From: SZUA-309 sp965215995
Lineage (GTDB): Bacteria > Pseudomonadota > Gammaproteobacteria > Pseudomonadales > Azotimanducaceae
Length of the DNA stretch: 64,000 nucleotides
NCBI GenBank assembly: GCA_965215995.1
Contig: OZ244128.1
Location: 3,038,001 to 3,102,000, forward strand
Direction: 5' to 3'
Below, in pieces: positions 36,892 through 43,772 of this stretch; within the stretch, counting starts at the first letter, position 1, and every line of letters begins with the position of its first letter. The notes beneath the pieces were generated by a model. That model was given only the letters and a program-made list of their open reading frames with translations, ran no database searches and was not told the DNA's origin. A program made the translations under genes and the position numbers.

Positions 36892-36984
36892 ATGAAACGA
36901 CTTGTCACTTTACTTCTCTTCTATTCCGCCCCTTTGTTTGCAAGTAACCCGTTTGAGTGCGTTGATCCGGAACGGATTAGGTAG
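36892..36984 (+). pseudogene. Truncated secreted-protein start (30 codons)
   Basis: AAGGAGCTAGAGCG precedes an ATG encoding MKRLVTLLLFYSAPLFAS, a convincing signal peptide with ribosome site. The reading ends after 30 codons, and its 3' end overlaps the gene on the other strand. It looks like the intact beginning of a secreted-protein gene whose remainder was lost. Confidence 0.4.
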
Positions 36985-37262
36985 AGGATGCCGATTGCTA
37001 TAAAGACGAGAAGCCACTCCCCCCAGGTCGCATTCTCGAATGCACACCTCAGTTTTCCGACCTTACCGCCGCAAGTTGGTTGCTCAGCGTGGAGCCGTTC
37101 GTTTGCTCGGTCCAACAGTTCTCGTTTTTCTTCATCGGAGAGAGCGTTGAGCTTGTCGACTAGCGCCACCCGTTGTTCCACCATGGACTCATGCAATTCG
37201 GCCATTGCCGGATTCGCGCCCAGCAGAATAAGTAGAATTGCCGCTACATAGATCGTCCGCAT
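36921..37262 (-). CDS. Small exported/membrane hypothetical protein
   Basis: 113 residues. Signal peptide MRTIYVAAILLILLGANPAMA, a charged helix (DKLNALSDEEKRELLDRANE), and a C-terminal membrane helix (WLLVFIAIGILYLIRSG). It follows the truncated NUDIX gene by only 7 bases on the same strand. No family known. Confidence 0.5.
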   Translation of the reverse strand: MRTIYVAAILLILLGANPAMAELHESMVEQRVALVDKLNALSDEEKRELLDRANERLHAEQPTCGGKVGKLRCAFENATWGEWLLVFIAIGILYLIRSGSTHSNGLLANKGAE

Positions 37263-37269
37263 TGGCTAT

Positions 37270-37644
37270 TTACCCCTGGTACACCAGCCGTAGTACTGAG
37301 ATGGCATCGGTCCGAGCTCCAAGGACATAGCCAAGCAATTTCGCTCTGATCACTTCCGCACAGGCTTCCTCTAAGACTTCTCGTTCGAGCGTTTCCCGCA
37401 GGCTCTCCTGGTCTTGCGGCCTACCACCTGGAAACTCCCAAGTTACTCCCATATTGGAGCTGACAATCACAACTGAACCCTCGGGGGTGAAGCAGATTCC
37501 CGCTGAACCATGTGGCGTACCAAAGGGTGGAGTCTCTGGCGGGTGCCAGGAAATAACCCAGTTCTGGTCTCGATCCATGAACGCAAACTTCTCACCGTTG
37601 CCTGCGCGGGGCTGTTTTGGATTTACCATAAGGTTCATTGGCAC
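37270..37644 (-). CDS. NUDIX hydrolase (paralogue 2, C-terminally short)
   Basis: 124 residues, similar along its length to the NUDIX protein at 33155-33706: SWHPPETPPFGTPHGSAGIC against SWCPPDTAPTGTPHGSAAIC, and Nudix box EFPGGRPQDQESLRETLERE then VLEEACAEV. It stops after LRLVYQG, about 55 residues earlier than its paralogue, so it may be truncated although the Nudix box is intact. The two genes lie on either side of the 34.7 kb junction. Confidence 0.65.
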   Translation of the reverse strand: MPMNLMVNPKQPRAGNGEKFAFMDRDQNWVISWHPPETPPFGTPHGSAGICFTPEGSVVIVSSNMGVTWEFPGGRPQDQESLRETLEREVLEEACAEVIRAKLLGYVLGARTDAISVLRLVYQG

Positions 37645-37702
37645 GACAAAGAGCTAAACATGCCCGCTACGGGCCACGTCCGGACAGTGGTAAACAGGGA
37701 GT

Positions 37703-38146
37703 TCAATTCGGAGGCCGAGCAACGAAAGCGAACTTGTCGTCGCCACTGAATCCGCACGACTTGTAGAAGTTGTGGGTTGACTCTCGCCTTGATCCCGTTT
37801 GGAGCATGACCTTGTAGCAACCGAAGTCCCAGGCGGCTTGCAGCGTATGTCGGATGATCTCCTTACCGATCCCCTGGCCGCGTAGATTCACCTCTGTAAC
37901 GACGTTCTCAATAATTCCGTAAGGTGAGGCTCGGCGTGAAATGTTCGGAATGAGGTTCAGATAGCAGGTCGCCTGAACCAGGCCATTGTCATCTTCCCAC
38001 AAGAACAGCTGAAGGTTCCTGGTCGACAGAATCTCATCGAAGACTTCACGATCCGCGCCATTGTCGAGCACAGGGTCATCGGGGTTCAGTTGTGCGTACA
38101 GCTCCATCAAGCGTGGAAAGTCTTCCGGTCCCGCCTCTCGAATCAA
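37703..38146 (-). CDS. GNAT-family N-acetyltransferase
   Basis: 147 residues from a TTG. The acetyl-CoA motif A is ENVVTEVNLRGQGIGKEIIR (Q/R-G-x-G-I-G), and the C-terminal motif B is STHNFYKSCGFSGDDKFAF. It resembles small cytoplasmic GNATs with unknown substrates. Start uncertain because the frame has no ATG near the N terminus. Confidence 0.78.
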   Translation of the reverse strand: MIREAGPEDFPRLMELYAQLNPDDPVLDNGADREVFDEILSTRNLQLFLWEDDNGLVQATCYLNLIPNISRRASPYGIIENVVTEVNLRGQGIGKEIIRHTLQAAWDFGCYKVMLQTGSRRESTHNFYKSCGFSGDDKFAFVARPPN

Positions 38147-38262
38147 TTCTCGGCTCCGTGCGATTTTTGGCCATTGTAGCGATCCCAGGACTGTTTAAGG
38201 CTCGAAATCGCTAGCTGGGGTCGTCAAAGGAGGCCAGTTTCCTCACACGCGCTCGGTCATCA

Positions 38263-38607
38263 TCATCTCGGCTGCGCAAGCTGAACAACATTGCCCTCCG
38301 TGTCGGTGACGTGAGCTACTACTACCTGCGCGTGGGCGTTGTCGCGTCTTTGCTGCAGTTCGCCACCAGCTTTCTCTACACGGGAGATGGCTGATTCGAG
38401 ATCATCCACCGTGAAGATGACCATCGTATGCACGATCTTTGGTTCAGGTGGCCGATAAGCCTGCAGTGCGAGGTTTCATTTTCCACAGGTCAGGTTGGAC
38501 CAATGGGGATCCTCGTCCTCGACCGTGAGACCCAGTGTTCGATAGAACGCCAAAGCCCTGTCCATGTCCTCGACGCCAATGACTCGCGTGATCTTCGATA
38601 CCTGCAC
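38263..38607 (-). pseudogene. VOC/glyoxalase-family gene with an internal TGA
   Basis: From a GTG at 38607 with GGAGG upstream, translation gives a VOC protein start (ITRVIGVEDMDRALAFYRTL). At codon 44 (38476-38478) there is an in-frame TGA, then the same frame continues with NLALQAYRPPEPKIVHTMVI, a second VOC half with TVDDLESAISRVEKAGGE, and a normal ending VTDTEGNVVQLAQP and stop at 38263. The frame length (115 codons) suits a single-domain VOC protein. One nonsense mutation inactivates it, unless it is a sequencing error. Confidence 0.7.
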
Positions 38608-38666
38608 GAGTTATTCCTCCATTCTGTACCGACGAGAAGCTTGCAACAGCAGAACCTGTGTCGTAA

Positions 38667-39461
38667 ATGGGAAACATGGATTTGATTTCGGATATCGCAC
38701 TTGCTCTGCAGCGCAATCCCGGAGGATGGGGAACGGTACTCGCGGTCCTATACTTGGCTGGCGTCATTCTTTACCGGTACCTTCGAGAGCGCTTGCCCAA
38801 TCCAGGTGGTGCGTCGATCGTTCTCTTCGGCCTTCTAGCCACTGTGACGGGATTCTACGTAGCCGGCCTTTTGATTGAACCGCCAGAGTTTGCAGAGGAA
38901 GAGAATCGGGAGGGAAGCCTCATCGAATTTGCACCAGAGGCGTACGCAGGCCTCGAAACGCTCGAAGTTGATCCCGCAGAATCTTCCCGGATAGCTGCCG
39001 AGTACATCGCAGCACTTGCGGATGACCCACTCAAGGTTTGGCTATCCACTTACGGTCCGGATCAGAAAGTCATTGCCGAACTCTTAACACGGGAGACAGA
39101 GTCAGCTGCGGCACTTATCGCCCGAGTGGAGGCCCGCGAGATTGGCCTTGCCCGCATCCGGCTCACCAGACAGTACAATCCGACGAAGACGAACAGTCAC
39201 CTCCCCGATCTAATAGAGATAGAGGTTATGCCTGGAACATGGCGTGCCTTTGAGATCGATACGGGATTAGGTGCGACCGTCGAGATTGCCGTTGAATCCG
39301 AGGATACGTTGGCTATCAAAGCCGACCCACGCGACCCGAGTGGGGCACTCTTGACGCTCTGTGCGGATAATCCCCGCAGTTCTGGATGTACACGCCGCAT
39401 CAACCTGCCCCTGATCCCTCCCGGTGAAGAGTTGGCGATCCCGCTCAGAACGATCCGTTAG
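38667..39461 (+). CDS. Membrane-anchored hypothetical protein
   Basis: 264 residues with two N-terminal helices (GTVLAVLYLAGVILYRYL and IVLFGLLATVTGFYVAGLLI) and a soluble domain of about 190 residues holding mainly strands, with one C-terminal cysteine pair (CADNPRSSGC). No recognised family. It is the last gene before the 39.6 kb junction. Confidence 0.55.
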   Translation: MGNMDLISDIALALQRNPGGWGTVLAVLYLAGVILYRYLRERLPNPGGASIVLFGLLATVTGFYVAGLLIEPPEFAEEENREGSLIEFAPEAYAGLETLEVDPAESSRIAAEYIAALADDPLKVWLSTYGPDQKVIAELLTRETESAAALIARVEAREIGLARIRLTRQYNPTKTNSHLPDLIEIEVMPGTWRAFEIDTGLGATVEIAVESEDTLAIKADPRDPSGALLTLCADNPRSSGCTRRINLPLIPPGEELAIPLRTIR

Positions 39462-39550
39462 TGCTCGAACCGCCGTCTGAAAGAATCTGGTTGGGTTCAG
39501 TCGTTAATGGACGCTGAGAAGCGTCAACAGCAGTATCTTTCGAGCGAAAT

Positions 39551-39572
39551 AGGCACCAAATGGGCACTTGGC
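39551..39572. repeat. Arm-type repeat, left side of 39.6 kb junction
   Basis: GGCACCAAATGGGCACTTGG with one preceding A, matching 45369-45390. It begins 75 bases before the tRNA 3'-end (CCA side) of the core copy, the same distance as at the tRNA gene itself. Confidence 0.8.
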
Positions 39573-39604
39573 AGGAAATCAGGTGAGATTCTGAGGCCGG
39601 AGTC

Positions 39605-39671
<67 letters not shown>

Positions 39672-39778
39672 TAACGGAGTCTCCAATCCAGGCGGATCCT
39701 GCAGTTCCTAACCCGACGTTGAACCGACTGAGATGCGTTGACTAACTCAGCTAGGGTGTTCCTAGGTGATACTGGATT

Positions 39779-39799
39779 GGGCACCAACGTGGGCACAGC
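39779..39799. repeat. Arm-type repeat, right side of 39.6 kb junction
   Basis: GGGCACCAACGTGGGCACAGC, beginning 108 bases after the core, preceded by GGTGATACTGGATT. It is nearly the same as 34900-34920 in sequence and exactly the same in position. Confidence 0.8.
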
Positions 39800-39967
39800 T
39801 GGAACGGCTTGCTGCGCTGCACCAAAGAGGCCGTTTCCGATCCAGGTTATGCCAGCACCCTTCAAAAAAACCCTCACGGGTGAGGCTCAGGGTAGCCCAA
39901 TATCGGGGAAGTTCTCACATGTCTGAACCCGTTGCTGACGCTCGATGATTCGCAGAAGATCGTGAAG

Positions 39968-40567
39968 ATGAGTGCCTGGACAGAATTAGGTTCGAATTGG
40001 GAGCAGGCGATGAACGCTGCGATATCCACCTACCTTGGTGGATCTGCTCCAATTGGCGCGGTAGTGGTAGGTTCCGACGGCTCAACAGTTTCGACCGGCG
40101 CTAACAACTTCCGCGATCAGCGCCTCGCCCATGCCGAGATGCAGGCATTGGCCGAAATCCCAGATGCACTGGACCGCGAAAAACTGTCTCTGTACAGCAC
40201 CATGGAGCCTTGCCCCATGTGTACAGGGGCGATCAGAATGATGCAGCTGCCCAAATTACACTTCGCCACGTTCGACCCCGCCGCCGGCTCAACGAAGTTG
40301 TTTGGGGCTACTGCGTTTATGCGTCGCTTCAACTGTCAAGTGACTGGTCCATCCAATGGGGCGCTTGAGCGGGTCAACGTCGCGCTCACGCTTGAGTATC
40401 GAACGCGAACTGAACATCGACGGTGGCGGCAAGAATGGCATGCCTATATGCCAGACGCGGTGGAGTTGGGTGAGCAACTCGCGAGAGACAACCGATTTTC
40501 GGTTTGGGTGCGAGAGAAGTTCTCCAGCGATGTGATTTACGACGAAGTGGTGTCGAAGCTCAGTTGA
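39968..40567 (+). CDS. Nucleoside deaminase-like protein (CMP/dCMP-type zinc deaminase)
   Basis: About 199 residues. The zinc-deaminase signature is complete: HAEMQALAEI (HxE) and MEPCPMCTGAIRMM (PCxxC). The N-terminal substrate side APIGAVVVGSDGS also fits. Such enzymes deaminate free nucleosides, bases or tRNA adenosine. A C-terminal extension of about 60 residues is not found in TadA. An in-frame TTG lies 12 codons upstream; I prefer the ATG at 39968. It is the first gene inside the tRNA-proximal unit. Confidence 0.75.
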   Translation: MSAWTELGSNWEQAMNAAISTYLGGSAPIGAVVVGSDGSTVSTGANNFRDQRLAHAEMQALAEIPDALDREKLSLYSTMEPCPMCTGAIRMMQLPKLHFATFDPAAGSTKLFGATAFMRRFNCQVTGPSNGALERVNVALTLEYRTRTEHRRWRQEWHAYMPDAVELGEQLARDNRFSVWVREKFSSDVIYDEVVSKLS

Positions 40568-40630
40568 CGGACCGAATGCCCGCATCGCTGCTGAGTTTTT
40601 CAGATTACTCACTTACTCAAGGGGACTGAA

Positions 40631-41035
40631 TTGGGCATTGCAGCAAACGGAAGTTGTCTCTGCGGAACCGTATCATTCAAGGTGAACGGTCCTATTCGCG
40701 GTATCGGGAGTTGCCACTGCTCGAAATGCAGGAAGGTGTCAGGAACCGCGGGTAACGCTCAGTTCATTGTTCCGGTAACTAGGTTTCAGTGGGTCTCGGG
40801 CGAGAACGAAATTGAGACATTCAGACTGCCGGATGGTTGGGGGCCTTCGAGATGTGCTGGATGTGGAAGCCCAGTACCTGGTTCCTACGACGGCGGAAAG
40901 CAGATGTGGGTCCCGGCAGGTTTGATGGATGATCCCTTGGATACGGACTTCAAGATGCACATATTCTGTGGATCAAGAGCCGACTGGGACAAGGAGTCGC
41001 CCGAAGCCAAACACTTCAATGAATATCCTGAGTGA
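40631..41035 (+). CDS. GFA/CENP-V-type zinc protein
   Basis: 134 residues from a TTG with AAGGGG upstream. The zinc ligands of the GFA fold are visible: GSCLCGTVSF, GSCHCSKCRKVSGT and CAGCGSPVPG. The family is named after glutathione-dependent formaldehyde-activating enzyme, but most members are uncharacterised. It follows the deaminase gene by 63 bases on the same strand and may be cotranscribed. Confidence 0.8.
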   Translation: MGIAANGSCLCGTVSFKVNGPIRGIGSCHCSKCRKVSGTAGNAQFIVPVTRFQWVSGENEIETFRLPDGWGPSRCAGCGSPVPGSYDGGKQMWVPAGLMDDPLDTDFKMHIFCGSRADWDKESPEAKHFNEYPE

Positions 41036-41041
41036 ACGTTC

Positions 41042-41160
41042 CTGGCCGCTCAGAGACTGTTAGGTGCGATCTCGAATGGCTGCTATCGGGAAAGCTGCCG
41101 TTCAGATTGGTTAGCTGACCGGCGCTTCGCGACCCAGAGCCGCCATTCGCGGCTCACTAA
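41042..41160. repeat. Dispersed intergenic repeat, copy A
   Basis: CTGGCCGCTCAGAGACTGTT then GAATGGCTGCTATCGGGAAA and GCTGCCGTTCAG resemble copy B at 29960-30045. The palindromic centre is GAATGGCTGCT / AGCTGCCGTTC. A further segment GAGCCGCCATTCGCGGCTCA has its own small inverted repeat and a weak relative near 36795. Confidence 0.55.
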
Positions 41161-41336
41161 CTTCGCCACCTTTCCGTTTCGCGCAGATTGGCGACGACTC
41201 TGACAAACCCGAGATTTCTACCGGCATCAGTTTCGATCATCTCCGCTTCACCCTTAACACCGCGTGCGCCTTCGATCGCACGATCCCAATGCGCCCAAAA
41301 CTTCCAGCCAATCTCTAGCCAATCGGCGACCTCCAC
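41157..41336 (-). other. Possible 59-codon gene or gene remnant
   Basis: From a GTG at 41336 the minus strand reads VADWLEIGWKFWAHWDRAIE then GARGVKGEAEMIETDAGRNL, ending in RETERWRS and TAG. The composition is protein-like, and it is the only coding-looking stretch in the 484-bp gap 41036-41519. There is no ribosome site, and a stop lies shortly upstream, so it may be the 3' end of a lost gene. The rest of the gap (41337-41519) shows nothing. Confidence 0.3.
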
Positions 41337-41519
41337 ATTGACTAGAGGTGTTTAGTTCGCTTGATAGGCCAAGTTGGCCCTATTCCTTTTCTCGGATCCA
41401 CAGAGTCCTTTCAGGAGTTGTTCGAGAACTAAGAATTACATAGAGACGGCCTTCGCCAAAGTTAACATTGTGTTGTTCTGTTAGATCTAAGTCTGCCTCG
41501 TTGCAAGGGCTGTTGCATG

Positions 41520-42650
41520 TTAGAAAGGCGTACATTTCTTAAACGTGAGCTCTCGGCGGAACTTTTTTGTCAATCGAGAGTTATGCTTGAGCAGATTTTC
41601 GTGTTGTAGCCTAGCCAAAAGCAGATCAGCTCCAACACCCATCCAAGATGATGTCTCCTCAATCCAAGCCGCTGTTAGGTTTCCCGAAGTACGTGATATT
41701 GCTTCTTTAAGAAGGGGTTCAGGAATCAACAGCTCAGCGGAAAAGGAGTCTGCTTCCTTTTCGATCTGTTCCTCCGCAGATCCATCTTTCTCGTGATCAA
41801 TGAAAACTGTTTTTTTGCTGTGTAGTAGAATGTGAGCCGATTCATGAAAAAAGGCGAACCAAACGCTTGCTTGGGATTTGTTTCGGTCACTTAAAATAAT
41901 GACTGCTTTGTCTTTAGTTGCCCAGTAAGCCGCACCTCTTATCCCAGTCTTGCTTAGGTGCGGAACGAGCACTACTGCAACACCTGCCTGCCTGCATACA
42001 TTGATTATCTGAGTTTCGCAGTCTCGCCAAGGTTCACGCGTAAGTTGTCGTAGGTTCTGAAGCGCGTTCCGAAATTTTGCCTCGTCAAACTTGCTCGTTT
42101 CGATCGAAGCAGCGATACGTTCTCCTTGATTAAGCCATGCGATCACCGCGTAGCGGTCGATAGAATGGTGCTTTGTTTGCTTCAACCGCGCTAAATCGAC
42201 TCGGTCGTTCCAGAATTTTGTCCATGCCGAAACGTTGCTGACTTTAAAATACCGCAACAGACTATCCACGAGATGTTCCTGATCTTGCGGAGCTGTGATG
42301 AATCCAAGTCTTTGCATCTCACCAATAGGGAAGGACTTCGCCCATTTTCGAGACTTAATGTCGCTGCTGTCTTCGGAGTCGCGATGTCTAGCCTTCTGCA
42401 GTTGATATTGGCTATCTAGCCGTACCCAGAGGTTGGCATTTACACCCAACACCCGCTCAAGCTGCAGTGCAGTCTCCGGAGTGATTGCGGCCTTACCCGA
42501 GATAATCTCGCTTATTGTTTTCGTAGGCCTGCCGCATCTCTTTGCGAGTTCGACTTGCTTGATTCCTCTCGTTTCCAATATCCACTCAAGGTACACACCG
42601 GCAGATTCTTGGTTGTAGTCAGGGCGGAAATCATTGCGAGATTGGTTCAC
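41520..42650 (-). CDS. HigA-like HTH fused to ImmA/IrrE metallopeptidase
   Basis: 376 residues. Residues 20-85 form a Cro/C1-type helix-turn-helix of the HigA subtype: GIKQVELAKRCGRPTKTISE, then LERVLGVNANLWVRLDSQYQ. Residues 215-330 form a zinc-peptidase domain with the HExxH motif FFHESAHILLH and a later Glu in EKEADSFSAELLIP, as in ImmA/IrrE. Such proteins act as antitoxin-repressors or cleave repressors on stress. The gene starts at the stop of the HigB-like gene. Base composition here is more A/T-rich than the flanks. Confidence 0.82.
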   Translation of the reverse strand: MNQSRNDFRPDYNQESAGVYLEWILETRGIKQVELAKRCGRPTKTISEIISGKAAITPETALQLERVLGVNANLWVRLDSQYQLQKARHRDSEDSSDIKSRKWAKSFPIGEMQRLGFITAPQDQEHLVDSLLRYFKVSNVSAWTKFWNDRVDLARLKQTKHHSIDRYAVIAWLNQGERIAASIETSKFDEAKFRNALQNLRQLTREPWRDCETQIINVCRQAGVAVVLVPHLSKTGIRGAAYWATKDKAVIILSDRNKSQASVWFAFFHESAHILLHSKKTVFIDHEKDGSAEEQIEKEADSFSAELLIPEPLLKEAISRTSGNLTAAWIEETSSWMGVGADLLLARLQHENLLKHNSRLTKKFRRELTFKKCTPF

Positions 42651-42961
42651 TAAAATTCGTCTCCTAAGGCGAGGATCAGAATCGCTACGGATTCTGCCAC
42701 ATCGTTAAGCACGCGATTAACTTGGCGGAAGTGTACGCTGCTGGGTCCGGATCCAATTCGAAAACACATGTCCCCATCGCGTGCATAGGAAGCGCACGAA
42801 ATGGGTGGATCACTAGTCAGGTCTGCGGGGGAATCCGCGTGCGTTAGTAACCAAAGTAAGCGCCTCACGATCTGAGCGTGATGCGCACCGAGACACTCAT
42901 CGAGGTTTTCTCGGCTGTTGCATAGATTACTTAGGCGCTCGTCCTCGAAACACAGGTTCAC
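42650..42961 (-). CDS. HigB/RelE-like toxin
   Basis: 103 residues. The opening CFEDERLSNLCNSRENLDEC, then LGAHHAQIVRRLLWLLTHAD follow the pattern of HigB-type 'killer' ribonucleases (compact RelE fold with basic helices). Catalytic residues cannot be fixed by eye. It directly precedes the HigA-ImmA gene with end-to-start contact, the toxin-first order usual for higBA. Transcribed away from the Ubl operon. Confidence 0.6.
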   Translation of the reverse strand: MNLCFEDERLSNLCNSRENLDECLGAHHAQIVRRLLWLLTHADSPADLTSDPPISCASYARDGDMCFRIGSGPSSVHFRQVNRVLNDVAESVAILILALGDEF

Positions 42962-43156
42962 AACATCCGAAGCTCGAGGCGCCTACACAGTTTATGGACA
43001 TCGGTAGGTTACCAAAGTCAGAAAAATAGTCAAATTATTCTTAACGCCATTCGTTATGAAATTGACAGGACACCGTCAATACGGCAATATTAATAACGCC
43101 TACCGTTAACAAAAATAGACGCTAGAACCTTACACATTGACATGGAGTCCGCAGCT
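42962..43156. promoter_or_regulatory. Divergent control region between higBA-immA and the Ubl operon
   Basis: A/T-rich. Two copies of a palindrome occur: TAACG-CCATT-CGTTA at 43042-43056 and TAACG-CCTAC-CGTTA at 43094-43108, centres 52 bp apart (about five helical turns). Between them lies TTGACAGGACACCGTCAA (43062-43079), which holds a perfect -35 hexamer TTGACA for the rightward operon and is itself an inverted repeat. The second palindrome would cover the start-site region. The HigA-type HTH is the natural candidate repressor (inference). Confidence 0.6.
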
Positions 43157-43408
43157 ATGCGAATCGACGAAGAAGTAGGTCCCCCGGGACACGTTCATTA
43201 CACCATCGACGGCCGGCCCTTCAGTGGCCCTAAAAAGCAGCGAGCCGACAAGCTCCTTCGCCAGGCTGGCCTGGACTCGAATGAGTACGACCTGGCCCAG
43301 CTTCATTGTGATGGAGAAGCGCCTGATCTCTTTGATGACAGCGAATTCGTCAAGATAGAAGAGGGTGATCGTTTCGTATCTGTTCGTGAAAAAGCCACTG
43401 TTGCGTGA
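43157..43408 (+). CDS. Ubiquitin-like protein, multiubiquitin-domain type
   Basis: About 83 residues, one beta-grasp domain. VHYTIDGRPFSGPKKQRADK, LLRQAGLDSNEYDLAQLHCD and FVKIEEGDRFVSV match the multiubiquitin (PF14452) consensus. The C terminus is REKATVA, with no diglycine. GGAG stands 9 bases before the ATG at 43157; an ATG five codons upstream has no ribosome site. First gene of a three-gene operon with an E2-like and a JAB-E1 gene, so it is the predicted modifier of a bacterial ubiquitin-like conjugation pathway. Confidence 0.8.
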   Translation: MRIDEEVGPPGHVHYTIDGRPFSGPKKQRADKLLRQAGLDSNEYDLAQLHCDGEAPDLFDDSEFVKIEEGDRFVSVREKATVA

Positions 43409-43415
43409 GAAAGCA

Positions 43416-43766
43416 ATGTCCAGCGCAGTGGATGATTTTTTTCGCGGACTGGAAATGTGCGGCTGCAATGCAGAGGTGCGAGGCGACGTAGTTACGTTCC
43501 AAGTAATACCAGTCACCGGACCGTATGCGGGACAACCCGTGGAATCGGGGGTGCTCACGAATGAGCTTGGGGCCTGGCCAAGCGTTCCTCCGCATTGGAT
43601 CCACTTTCCATCTGAGATTGTGATTAAGCCGACAAATTCTCGTCCATCGCCGCTTTCGGGGTGGCTTATGCACTCCAGAAAATTTCCGGGATGGGGTCAC
43701 GCCAGTTTCCCGACCCAGGCATGGCTGGCGCATGTTCGTGGGGTGCTGGCGTCGTCAGGTAGCTAA
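43416..43766 (+). CDS. E2-like protein (Prok-E2_E type) without an obvious catalytic cysteine
   Basis: 116 residues. The pattern GDVVTFQVIPVTGPYAGQPV, then WPSVPPHWIHFP and SGWLMHSRKFPGW and a final WLAHVRGVLA helix matches the small E2/UBC-like proteins found beside multiubiquitin and JAB-ThiF genes. The only two cysteines (C15 and C17) lie in the N-terminal helix, not in the place of a UBC active site. It starts 8 bases after the Ubl stop and ends just before the E1 gene. It may act as a scaffold or use unusual chemistry. Confidence 0.72.
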   Translation: MSSAVDDFFRGLEMCGCNAEVRGDVVTFQVIPVTGPYAGQPVESGVLTNELGAWPSVPPHWIHFPSEIVIKPTNSRPSPLSGWLMHSRKFPGWGHASFPTQAWLAHVRGVLASSGS

Positions 43767-43772
43767 CACAAG

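Noticed and set aside
38476..38478. TGA in the VOC gene as a selenocysteine codon
   Set aside because: VOC proteins do not use selenocysteine at this place and no SECIS-like hairpin is evident just downstream. A nonsense mutation or error is simpler.
41050..41062. GTTAGGT motifs here and at 35044 suggested integron attC boundaries
   Set aside because: No matching inverse core or fold partner lies at attC distance, genes are in mixed orientations and no integron integrase is seen.
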